14,980 nt of DNA from Gemmatimonadota bacterium (GTDB lineage: Bacteria > Gemmatimonadota > Gemmatimonadetes > Gemmatimonadales > GWC2-71-9). The stretch lies in assembly GCA_003221985.1 (NCBI GenBank), contig QHUQ01000116.1:1-14980 (forward strand), in the 5' to 3' direction. The notes beneath the pieces are model-generated. The model was given only the letters and a program-made list of their open reading frames with translations. It had not been told where the DNA came from and searched no databases. The translations under genes were made by a program, and so were the position numbers. Positions 6,717 to 13,150 of the stretch are shown here, one piece after another; positions within the stretch are counted from its first letter, which is position 1; each line of letters begins with the position of its first letter.

Positions 6717-8214
6717 GTTCATTCCGGCGCAGTATCAACCTGCGCTGCCGTTGGACAAGCTCATTCTTCAAGACGGCGCTCCGGGCGCCGGCGACCGCAT
6801 GGAGCTCGACGTCCTCATCGTGGGTGCCGGGCCGGCCGGACTTGCCTGCGCCATCGAGCTCGCCAGGCTGGCCACGGCAGACGCAACGGATCTCAACATC
6901 GGCGTGCTCGTCTATCTCCTGACTCCAGGCTCCAAGATCCGGCTTCCTACGCCTCCATCGATGCGCAATGACGGCCACTACATCGCCTCGCTGTGCGAAA
7001 TCGTGCGCTGGCTTGGCGCCAAAGCCGAAGGGCTCGGCGTCAATCTGTTCACGGGGTTTCCGGCGGCGCAGCTGCTCGTGCGGGAGTCTGCGGTGGCAGG
7101 TGTCCGGACGGCGCCCGCCGGTCTCGATCGAGGCGGGAACCCGACGCCCGCTGGTACGGCGCCCAACGACCTGGTCGCGAAGGTCACGGCGCTGGCGGAG
7201 GGCACGCGCGGCCTGCTCGCACAGGCGTGGTGCGAGTGGCAGAAGGTGCCGTCGGAGAATCCCCAGATCTTCGCCCTCGGCGTGAAAGAGCTGTGGGAGA
7301 CGAAGCGGCCGCTCGATCGCGTCATCCACACACTCGGCTGGCCGCTCCCGACCGATGCCTTCGGGGGCAGCTTCATCTACCCGCTCGAGCCGAACCTCGT
7401 CGCGCTGGGCCTGGTCGTCGGCCTCGATTACCGCGACGCGGGACTCGATGTGCATCTGCTGTTGCAGCGGTTCAAGCAACATCCGCTGCTCAAGCCATTG
7501 CTCGCCGGCGGCGAACTGGTGGAATGGGGCGCAAAGACGATTCCGGAGGGCGGTCTCTATTCTCTGCCCGAGCGGCGCTCAGGTGATGGCATCGTCCTGC
7601 TCGGCGATGCCGCCGGATTCGTGGACGTTCCGTCGCTCAAAGGCATTCATTACGCGATGCAGTCGGGGATCTTCGCCGCGCGCGCGATTTTCCAGAACCT
7701 GAAGAGCGGTGCCGCGCTCGCGGCTTATGATCGGCAGGTGGATGCCTCGTACGTCCGCGCCGATCTGTACCGCACCCGCAACATGCGACTCGCCTTCCGC
7801 GACGGGTTCTACCTTGGCGGCCTCCAAGCGGGGCTGATGACGCTCACCGGCGGGCGGTTTCCCGGCGGGAAGTATCGGATGCATGCGGATGCGGAGGTGG
7901 CGCGTCGGTCTTCCCCGGGCTTGCGCCCGGCGTCAGCCGGGACTCCGAGTGAAGTCAGCAAAGTGGACGCGGTATTCAAATCCGGGAATTCCACCCGGGA
8001 CACGATTCCCAGCCATCTGATCGCGGCCCAGGGCGTTCCAGGCGATGTCGCGCGGTTCTACTCGCACATGTGCCCCGCCGGCGTCTACGATGCGACGGAG
8101 AACGGGCTGCGGATCAATGCGCCGAATTGCGTCGATTGTAAGGCTACGGATGTGATGGGACCACGCTGGACGCCGCGGGAAGGGGGCAGCGGGCCGAAGT
8201 ACAAACGGATGTAG
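6709..8214 (+). CDS. Electron transfer flavoprotein:quinone oxidoreductase (ETF-QO), internally shortened, atypical Fe-S site
   Basis: The ATG at 6709 overlaps etfA by 8 bp; an in-frame start at 6673 would overlap further and add non-homologous residues. The 501-aa product has the FAD motif GAGPAG (39-44), PTPPSMRNDGHYIASL (80-95), GVKELWE (191-197), GWPLPTDAFGGSF (210-222), LGDAAGFVDVPSLKG (298-312) and the C-terminal Fe-S region. ETF-QO oxidises reduced ETF and reduces membrane quinone, probably menaquinone here. Three oddities are visible. About 44 residues are missing between NIGVL and VYLLT, where relatives have the VEK..GAH.LSGA segment that follows the second strand of the FAD fold. 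The cluster motif has Cys455, Cys474 and Cys477, but the usual fourth Cys is Thr480 (CVDCKAT). A palindrome-rich linker lies at residues ~401-418. The family is certain; full activity is not. Confidence 0.9.
   Translation: MAEFIPAQYQPALPLDKLILQDGAPGAGDRMELDVLIVGAGPAGLACAIELARLATADATDLNIGVLVYLLTPGSKIRLPTPPSMRNDGHYIASLCEIVRWLGAKAEGLGVNLFTGFPAAQLLVRESAVAGVRTAPAGLDRGGNPTPAGTAPNDLVAKVTALAEGTRGLLAQAWCEWQKVPSENPQIFALGVKELWETKRPLDRVIHTLGWPLPTDAFGGSFIYPLEPNLVALGLVVGLDYRDAGLDVHLLLQRFKQHPLLKPLLAGGELVEWGAKTIPEGGLYSLPERRSGDGIVLLGDAAGFVDVPSLKGIHYAMQSGIFAARAIFQNLKSGAALAAYDRQVDASYVRADLYRTRNMRLAFRDGFYLGGLQAGLMTLTGGRFPGGKYRMHADAEVARRSSPGLRPASAGTPSEVSKVDAVFKSGNSTRDTIPSHLIAAQGVPGDVARFYSHMCPAGVYDATENGLRINAPNCVDCKATDVMGPRWTPREGGSGPKYKRM
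7915..7930. repeat. REP-like hairpin inside the ETF-QO gene
   Basis: CCGGGC, a TTGC loop, then GCCCGG form a perfect 6-bp stem, followed by CGTCAGCCGGG. The codons give an SPGLRPASAG linker that does not resemble the usual family sequence there. It recalls short CCGGGCTTG-type palindromic elements known from other bacteria. Only one copy is in the window. Confidence 0.4.
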
Positions 8215-8219
8215 CGCTA
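8212..8219. other. Convergent gene junction with palindromic shared stop codons
   Basis: TAGCGCTA is a perfect palindrome containing the ETF-QO stop (TAG, 8212-8214) and, on the other strand, the stop of the MEDS gene (8217-8219). Only 2 bp separate the genes, and no terminator hairpin with a T-run is seen on either strand. Confidence 0.6.
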
Positions 8220-8996
8220 GGGGTGGCTGTCCCTGAAGTAGTGGCGCGCGCGTTCCACGATCTGGGCAGTCGACATCGGCAGGTTGCGTTTAACCCAGAG
8301 CATCGTGCGCTGCCCGCTCGGAAACCGCCGAGCGCCCTCCTGCTTGGTTACGCCCGCCATCTGCGTGAGTGAAATCCCGAAGATCTCCTTGCTGGCCCGA
8401 TCGAGTGCGACGCCGAATTGCTCATCCTCCGGTGTGCTGAGGATATCGGAATGTGTTCGGCCCAGCTCCTCCAGCGGCCCCGCGTACGATTCCTCGGAGA
8501 GCGTGTCCATCGTGTAGCCGCAGTAGAGCGAAAACGGAATGGTGATCGCCAGCGCGTTCCAGAGCTCTTCGAGACGGATCGCGCCCTCGGGATTGCCGCC
8601 CTGCCACAGCGCGCTGGCGAGCTCGCTGTAGATTCGCGTTCCCCGTCCGCCGGGCTGGATGCGCGACAGCATCGGCATGAGCGCGTTGCGAAACCGACCC
8701 CATTCGGGCATGCCGCCCGCGATGCATCGCTCCATGACCTGGGCGACGTCCAGGATGCTCAGCTGGCCCGAATGGGTCAGTGCTCCGGGGTGGAACTTGT
8801 TTGCGGCGAGGCGATTCAGCAGCTCGTCCGCATGATCACGGCTGGCGATCACCAGCACGCTCTGGCCGCGCCGTACACCTGCTTCCAGGAAGGCGTAGGC
8901 GGATTCGGTGAGTGTATTCGGATCCCGGTGAAACTGCGCGCAGTGGCGGCCCGCGGGAGCCTCGGTCAGGAAGGAACTGCTGGCGGGCGACGTCAT
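8217..8996 (-). CDS. MEDS-domain sensory protein, downstream copy
   Basis: A 259-aa soluble protein matching the MEDS (DcmR-type sensory) domain: RHCAQFHRD near residue 17-25, FLEAGVRRGQSVLVIAS (36-52), GMPEWGRFRN (95-104), GRGTRIYSELASALWQGG (117-134) and AIRLEELWN (139-147). This fold is related to KaiC/RecA-like ATPases but usually lacks a functional P-loop, and none is seen here. A C-terminal extension carries GPLEELGRTHSDI (173-185) and RFPSGQRTMLWVKRNLP (224-240), both shared with the neighbouring paralog. MEDS proteins act in signal sensing, often next to histidine kinases or transcription regulators; there is no kinase or DNA-binding domain here. The ATG is 6 bp after the paralog stop, so the two are co-transcribed. 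The exact signal is unknown. Confidence 0.8.
   Translation of the reverse strand: MTSPASSSFLTEAPAGRHCAQFHRDPNTLTESAYAFLEAGVRRGQSVLVIASRDHADELLNRLAANKFHPGALTHSGQLSILDVAQVMERCIAGGMPEWGRFRNALMPMLSRIQPGGRGTRIYSELASALWQGGNPEGAIRLEELWNALAITIPFSLYCGYTMDTLSEESYAGPLEELGRTHSDILSTPEDEQFGVALDRASKEIFGISLTQMAGVTKQEGARRFPSGQRTMLWVKRNLPMSTAQIVERARHYFRDSHP
8277..8327 (-). repeat. Conserved C-terminal block, copy in downstream MEDS gene
   Basis: Encodes a 17-residue block (residues 224-240) identical to one at 9063-9113. An 18-nt stretch within it (8301-8318) is also identical in DNA to 9087-9104. Confidence 0.6.
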
Positions 8997-9002
8997 TACG
9001 GA

Positions 9003-9791
9003 TTATTGCGACGATTCTTCGTAGTAACGACGTGCTCGTTCCAGCACCGCAGCGCTGGCCGAGGGGAGATTGCGCTTCACCCACAACATCGTGCGCTGCC
9101 CGCTGGGAAAGCGGTGCTCGCCCGGGTGAGTTTGCCCGGAAAACCCGACCATCTGCGACAGCGGTACCCCGAACACGTCCCGGCTGGCGGCATCCAGGGC
9201 GACGCGAAACCGCTCATCGTCGGCGGTCCCGATGATGTCGGAATGGGTGCGGCCGATCTCTTCCAACGGTCCGTTGTAGGCGTACTCGTGATGGACGTCG
9301 AGCATGTAGCTGCAGAACAGCGAGAACGGATACAGGCGTGCGAGCTCGTTCCAAAACTCCTCGAGACGAATGGCGGCCTCTTCTTTACCTTCGTGCCACA
9401 GCAGATTCACCATCTCGTCATACGCCCGGGTCGTACCGCGCCCGAACGCCCGTACCCGTTCGAACACCGCGGCCATGCAACGGCGGAAATCGTCCCAGTC
9501 CGGCATGTCGTTCTGCATGAACTTGCGCAGCGTCAGCTCGGCGTCATGCAGCTCGAGCTGGCCCGACTTGAGGAACACACCGGGATCGAGCTCGTCTTCA
9601 CGCAACCGCGTGAGGAAGCGATCGGTGTGGGCGGGGGCGGCGATCACGACTACGCCGTTGCCGCGCCGCAGGCCCGTCTGCAGGTACAAGTTGACGGCGT
9701 CGGTGAGGGCCTGCTGGTCGCGATGCAGCTGCGCGAAGTGCCGGTTCACCGGAGCTTCGATCAGCAGCGTACTCACGAGCGGGGATGACAT
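9003..9791 (-). CDS. MEDS-domain sensory protein, upstream copy
   Basis: A 262-aa paralog of the gene immediately downstream, with the same domain order: RHFAQLHRD (17-25), LQTGLRRGNGVVVIA (37-51), MPDWDDFRR (96-104), GRGTTRAYDEMVNLLWHEG (117-135), AIRLEEFWNEL (140-150), YPFSLFCSY (154-162), GPLEEIGRTHSDI (174-186) and the C-terminal RFPSGQRTMLWVKRNLP block (227-243). The pair arose by tandem duplication; the MEDS region has diverged much more than the C-terminal block, which suggests that block has a constrained task such as contact with a common partner. The ATG at 9791 is the first gene start after a 139-bp non-coding gap, so a promoter for the pair may lie there. No strong Shine-Dalgarno is seen before the start. 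Confidence 0.8.
   Translation of the reverse strand: MSSPLVSTLLIEAPVNRHFAQLHRDQQALTDAVNLYLQTGLRRGNGVVVIAAPAHTDRFLTRLREDELDPGVFLKSGQLELHDAELTLRKFMQNDMPDWDDFRRCMAAVFERVRAFGRGTTRAYDEMVNLLWHEGKEEAAIRLEEFWNELARLYPFSLFCSYMLDVHHEYAYNGPLEEIGRTHSDIIGTADDERFRVALDAASRDVFGVPLSQMVGFSGQTHPGEHRFPSGQRTMLWVKRNLPSASAAVLERARRYYEESSQ
9063..9113 (-). repeat. Conserved C-terminal block, copy in upstream MEDS gene
   Basis: Second copy of the 17-residue block described at 8277-8327, coding residues 227-243 of this paralog. Confidence 0.6.
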
Positions 9792-9834
9792 CTAGCGATG
9801 CGGCGACGACGAACCGGGAGAGGGCATGAGCGAA

Positions 9835-9863
9835 ACACTAGGAACCCGAATTTCTCCGCACAA
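9835..9863 (-). promoter_or_regulatory. Possible promoter for the MEDS gene pair
   Basis: On the minus strand TTGTGC (9858-9863) and TAGTGT (9835-9840) are separated by 17 bp, like a weak sigma70-type -35/-10 pair, about 40 bp before the MEDS start at 9791. It is a pattern match only; the main support is its place in the sole sizeable gap on this strand. Confidence 0.3.
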
Positions 9864-9876
9864 TCAATCGAACGAT

Positions 9877-9917
9877 GGGCCGGACGTGCAGGCCCTCTCC
9901 TCCGGATGGACTAGTCC
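9877..9917. other. Hairpin and palindrome in the marC-MEDS gap
   Basis: GGGCC (9877-9881) and GGCCC (9891-9895) can pair across a 9-nt loop, and GGACTAGTCC (9908-9917) is a perfect 10-bp palindrome. Both lie just after the marC stop and upstream of the possible MEDS promoter. Neither is followed by a T-run, so a factor-independent terminator is not supported; an operator or a weak transcript-end structure is possible. The rest of the 9792-9930 gap holds nothing recognisable. Confidence 0.3.
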
Positions 9918-9930
9918 GTTGGTGGGAATG

Positions 9931-10557
9931 TCAGCCAAAGCTCGATTTGACGCCGTCGATGATGAACTGCACGGCAATCGCGCTCAACACGAGCCCCATC
10001 AGCCGCGTGAGAATCCGCATGCCCGTCTGGCCGAGGCGGCGCTCCACCAGCGACGCCGCCGACAACACCAGAAACGAGATCACGGCCGTGAGCAGGATGG
10101 ACACGTAGATGGCGGCCGTCGCCGCGGGCGATTTCGCGCCCAACGCGAGGACCATGACGGTCGAGATGGCGCCCGGCCCCGCGAGCATCGGGACGCCGAG
10201 CGGCATGATCCCGATGTCGTCCTTCTCGATGCCCTCGGCGGTTTCCACCGCCGTCTCGCGCTGCTGGCTGCGACGCGCCTGCACCATGTCGAGCGCGTTC
10301 AGGCCGATCAGCACGCCGCCCGCGATCTTGAACGCGCCGATCGTGAGCCCGAAGATCTTGAAGATCATGCTGCCGCCCAGCGCGAACGCGATCAGCGTAA
10401 TCGCGCAGGTCCACGCGCCGCGGCGCGCCAGCACGCGCCGCTGCTGCGGCGAGTCGCGCACGGTCATCGCCAGGAACGTCGGAATGACCGCGAACGGGTC
10501 GACGATGAAGAGGATCGACGTGAAGATCAGCACCAGCTCCATCACGCGCTGGTTCAC
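9931..10557 (-). CDS. marC: MarC family integral membrane protein
   Basis: A 208-aa protein with about six predicted membrane segments (roughly 7-29, 45-66, 69-88, 119-139, 144-170, 185-203) and the two family motifs: DPFAVIPTFLAMT (20-32) and PLGVPMLAGPGAISTV (119-134). These place it in the MarC/YhgN (UPF0056) family of inner-membrane proteins, whose transport substrate is not established; the old link to multiple antibiotic resistance in E. coli MarC is not considered causal. The GTG start at 10557 overlaps the stop of the upstream peptidase gene (GTGA); an ATG five codons in, at 10542, is an alternative. It is the last gene of the overlapping chain. Family assignment is secure, function is not. 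Confidence 0.88.
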   Translation of the reverse strand: MNQRVMELVLIFTSILFIVDPFAVIPTFLAMTVRDSPQQRRVLARRGAWTCAITLIAFALGGSMIFKIFGLTIGAFKIAGGVLIGLNALDMVQARRSQQRETAVETAEGIEKDDIGIMPLGVPMLAGPGAISTVMVLALGAKSPAATAAIYVSILLTAVISFLVLSAASLVERRLGQTGMRILTRLMGLVLSAIAVQFIIDGVKSSFG

Positions 10558-12320
10558 CGCACGATCCCGGCGCGAATGCGCAGCATCCTGGCCGTCGGCG
10601 CCGGCAGGTCGCGCAGCTGCGCGCGCACGCGCTGGTAGGTACCGGCCCGGAACCGGATCGCGAGCGGTTCGCCGTCACGCACGACGTCCACGACCACCAG
10701 GGCGTTGCGGCCGATCCTCCGGACGACCGCCGTCACATCGTTGCCATCGATGATGGTGCGGCCGTCGATCCGCACCAGCTCGTCGCCGGTTTGGAGCCCC
10801 GCCGCGGCGGCCGCGCTGCCCGGCGTCGCGACGGCACGCCAGCGTCCCCCCTGCACGGCCGGGGGGATCGAGCCGATGCGCGCATCGATGGCCGGCTCTT
10901 CGCTGAACACCACTTCCCATCCCGCCGCGCGCACGTAGTCGTTCCAGGGGATCTCCGTGACGCCACTCACGTAGAGCCGCCAGAACTCCTCGAAGTTGCG
11001 TCCCGTCGCGGCGCGGACCGCAGCGAGCAGATCGTCACGCGTGAAGCCGCGCTCGCCGGCGAAATGGTCGAACAGATAGCGCATCACATCGTCGAGCGAC
11101 TTCGCGTTGTCGGTGGAATCGCGAATCCCAAGGTCGAGCAGAAACCCGAGCAGCTCGCCCTGCAGATAGTAGGAGATCGTGTAGCTGTCGTTGACCGCCG
11201 GCGAATCCCAGACCGTCCAGGACGAGCGCTCGGGAGAGATGCGCAGCCGTGCCGGGTTGCCGCGGTGATTGCCGATGGAGGTCGCGATGCCCTGCGCGAA
11301 GTCGCCGGGGCTGTCGAGCCCCGCGCGCGCGAGAATGACGTCGGCGTAGTAGTCGGTCACGCCCTCGCTCCACCACAGGTTGACCGTCCGGACCTCGTGC
11401 TCGTAATCGAACGGTCCAAGCTCGACCGGCCGGATGCGCTTGACGTTCCAGGCGTGAAAGAACTCGTGCGCGCTCACGGCTTCGGCCGCGCGCGGGGTGC
11501 GCGCCAGCGTTCCCGTCGTCACGCCGATGGTCGTCGAGTTGAGATGCTCGAGTCCGCCGCCGCGGCCGCCGACGAAGATGTAGGTGTAATCCTTGTAGGG
11601 CGCGCCGCCGAAGATGCCGATCGCGGTCGTGGAGATCCGGCGCAACATGTCCACGAACACCGCCGGCGCGTGGGCGCGGGCGCCGCCGAGATCGACGACG
11701 GCCCGATGCGGCGTCCCCGCGGCGTTGAAACGATACGACAGAAAGTGGCCCAGCAGAACCGGCGAATCGATCAGCACGTCGTAGTTCGGTGCGGAGAAGG
11801 CCAGGCTGTCGATCGTCGTGGGCACGAGCCCGGTGGCGATGCGCCAGCCCCTGGGGAGCTGGAACGTCACGCGGGCCGGCGATTGCTTCCAACCGTCGAG
11901 ATACATGAACGTGCGCGGCCCGTCGACGACGCCGGAGCCGGCACGCAGGAACCAGCGATTGTTGGGTCGCCGCCACTGGATCGTGTCACGCAACCCGGCC
12001 GTATAGCGGACCGTGATCCTCGCGTTGCCCCTGGTGTCGACAATCCACGAGATCGGGGAGTCCTGGTGGACCGGAAGCTGCTCGCCCGCGGCGCTGACGG
12101 CGACGAATCCCCCGATGTTCTGCCCCGAATCCATGAGCCGATACGCCCCCGGCGCCCAGTTCGGGATGACGAGCCGGCTGGGATTGGGGGGATTGGTGAT
12201 TTGGAGCTCGACCAGGTACGCCGAGCGGTCGGTGGGGACCGTGAGGCTGTAGTAGAGCTGGGGGGGGGGCGTGGAATCGTGCGCGCTCACCCCGGTGAGC
12301 GCGAGCAGCAGCAGGATCAA
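10554..12320 (-). CDS. M61-family metallopeptidase with C-terminal PDZ domain
   Basis: A 588-aa protein. Residues ~1-13 (LILLLLALTGVSA) look like a short signal peptide or lipid-facing anchor, so the enzyme is probably periplasmic. An N-terminal beta-rich domain contains the family PNWAPGAYRLMDSGQNI segment. The M61 catalytic region has GGLEH (255-259), the zinc motif HEFFHAWN (285-292) with ligands His285 and His289 and catalytic Glu286, and WWSEG (316-320) where Glu319 is the likely third ligand; SYYLQG (383-388) follows. A PDZ domain spans ~483-560, with AAAAGLQTGDELVRIDG. M61 enzymes such as glycyl aminopeptidases cleave N-terminal residues from peptides. The start is TTG at 12320, overlapping the cyclase stop (TTGA); there is no in-frame alternative upstream. 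A run of ten C residues at codons ~17-21 is a possible slippage site. Confidence 0.9.
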   Translation of the reverse strand: MILLLLALTGVSAHDSTPPPQLYYSLTVPTDRSAYLVELQITNPPNPSRLVIPNWAPGAYRLMDSGQNIGGFVAVSAAGEQLPVHQDSPISWIVDTRGNARITVRYTAGLRDTIQWRRPNNRWFLRAGSGVVDGPRTFMYLDGWKQSPARVTFQLPRGWRIATGLVPTTIDSLAFSAPNYDVLIDSPVLLGHFLSYRFNAAGTPHRAVVDLGGARAHAPAVFVDMLRRISTTAIGIFGGAPYKDYTYIFVGGRGGGLEHLNSTTIGVTTGTLARTPRAAEAVSAHEFFHAWNVKRIRPVELGPFDYEHEVRTVNLWWSEGVTDYYADVILARAGLDSPGDFAQGIATSIGNHRGNPARLRISPERSSWTVWDSPAVNDSYTISYYLQGELLGFLLDLGIRDSTDNAKSLDDVMRYLFDHFAGERGFTRDDLLAAVRAATGRNFEEFWRLYVSGVTEIPWNDYVRAAGWEVVFSEEPAIDARIGSIPPAVQGGRWRAVATPGSAAAAAGLQTGDELVRIDGRTIIDGNDVTAVVRRIGRNALVVVDVVRDGEPLAIRFRAGTYQRVRAQLRDLPAPTARMLRIRAGIVR

Positions 12321-13150
12321 AGAGCGACCTGTACCACGCGGTCCTTCCCGGACTTCTTCGCATCGTACATCGCCTGGTCCGCGCGTCTGAGCAAATCGTC
12401 ACTGCTTGCATCGGTCGCCGTGCACGAGACGACGCCGATGCTCGCGGTGACGTTGGGCGTCCCCTTGAACACATTGCGCAGTCCGGCGATCAGCCGCCGG
12501 GCCGCGGCATCCGCCAGCTGGGCGTCCGTCTCCGGCATGAGCACCGCAAATTCATCGCCACCCAGCCGCCCGACGACGTCGGCTAGCCGCACCGACGAGC
12601 GCATCGCGTCGGCGACCAGCCGCAGCACCGCGTCCCCCGTCTGGTGGCCATGGGTGTCGTTGATGACCTTGAAGTTGTCGAGATCCATGTACATCAGCGC
12701 GAGCGAGCGCGGATAGCGGCGATTGCGGTCTAGCTCCTGGCCGAGCCGGTCGACGAACGCGCGGGCGTTCAGCACGTTCGTGAGCGGGTCCTGCACGACG
12801 AGGCGCGCCAGCTGGGCCTGGCTGCGCCGCAGCGTCTGAAGCCCCGCCATGGCCAGGCCCAGCACGGCGAGGTAGGCCAGCCCGTTGAGGATCCGCCACA
12901 ACATCGGCGTGTCCGCCGGCATCTGGACCCAGGCAATGGCCTCGCGAAATCCCGTCGTGGCCACGGCGAACACGATTCCCCAGGCCAGCCCCTCGGTCCA
13001 GGTGACCAGCAACACCGGAATCGTATACAGGATGCCGAGTCGCGCCGTCGACGGCGTCACGGCATTGGCCCAGTACACGAGCAGGGTGAGCAGCACGTAG
13101 CCCGTCAGCCGCAGCACGCGGCGCACCGCGGGTGACGCGAGCGCGAGCAT
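12317..13150 (-). CDS. Membrane-bound diguanylate cyclase (GGDEF domain)
   Basis: I place the start at the ATG 13150, which shares one base with the moeA stop (TGATG); the frame stays open further upstream, but that extension lies wholly inside moeA and is Arg/Gly-rich without homology. The 277-aa product has three or four hydrophobic segments (about 12-30, 38-50, 55-70, 85-104) and then a GGDEF domain: DPLTNVLNARAF (121-132), MDLDNFKVINDTHGH (155-169), and the active site GRLGGDEFAVLMP with GGDEF at 197-201. The product-inhibition I-site RLAD (188-191) lies five residues ahead of GGDEF, as in PleD. It should therefore make c-di-GMP from two GTP and be feedback-inhibited. The membrane region is not a sensor family I recognise. 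Translational coupling to moeA is the odd feature. Confidence 0.9.
   Translation of the reverse strand: MLALASPAVRRVLRLTGYVLLTLLVYWANAVTPSTARLGILYTIPVLLVTWTEGLAWGIVFAVATTGFREAIAWVQMPADTPMLWRILNGLAYLAVLGLAMAGLQTLRRSQAQLARLVVQDPLTNVLNARAFVDRLGQELDRNRRYPRSLALMYMDLDNFKVINDTHGHQTGDAVLRLVADAMRSSVRLADVVGRLGGDEFAVLMPETDAQLADAAARRLIAGLRNVFKGTPNVTASIGVVSCTATDASSDDLLRRADQAMYDAKKSGKDRVVQVAL

Noticed and set aside
8418..9788. A 456-codon open frame on the plus strand opposite both MEDS genes
   Set aside because: It is fully antisense to two genes with clear homology, has no recognisable motifs and is rich in Arg, His and Gly as expected of GC-rich antisense frames. It runs across the MEDS gene boundary.
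9826..10638. A 270-codon plus-strand frame beginning in the marC-MEDS gap with an upstream GAG-rich stretch
   Set aside because: The GGGAGAGGGC before its ATG looks like a ribosome site, but the product is a His/Arg/Asp-rich shadow of marC and the end of the peptidase gene.
10791..12716. A 641-codon open frame on the plus strand opposite the M61 peptidase
   Set aside because: Antisense to a gene with a complete zinc protease motif and PDZ domain; the translation is low-complexity Arg/Ala/Gly with no domain.
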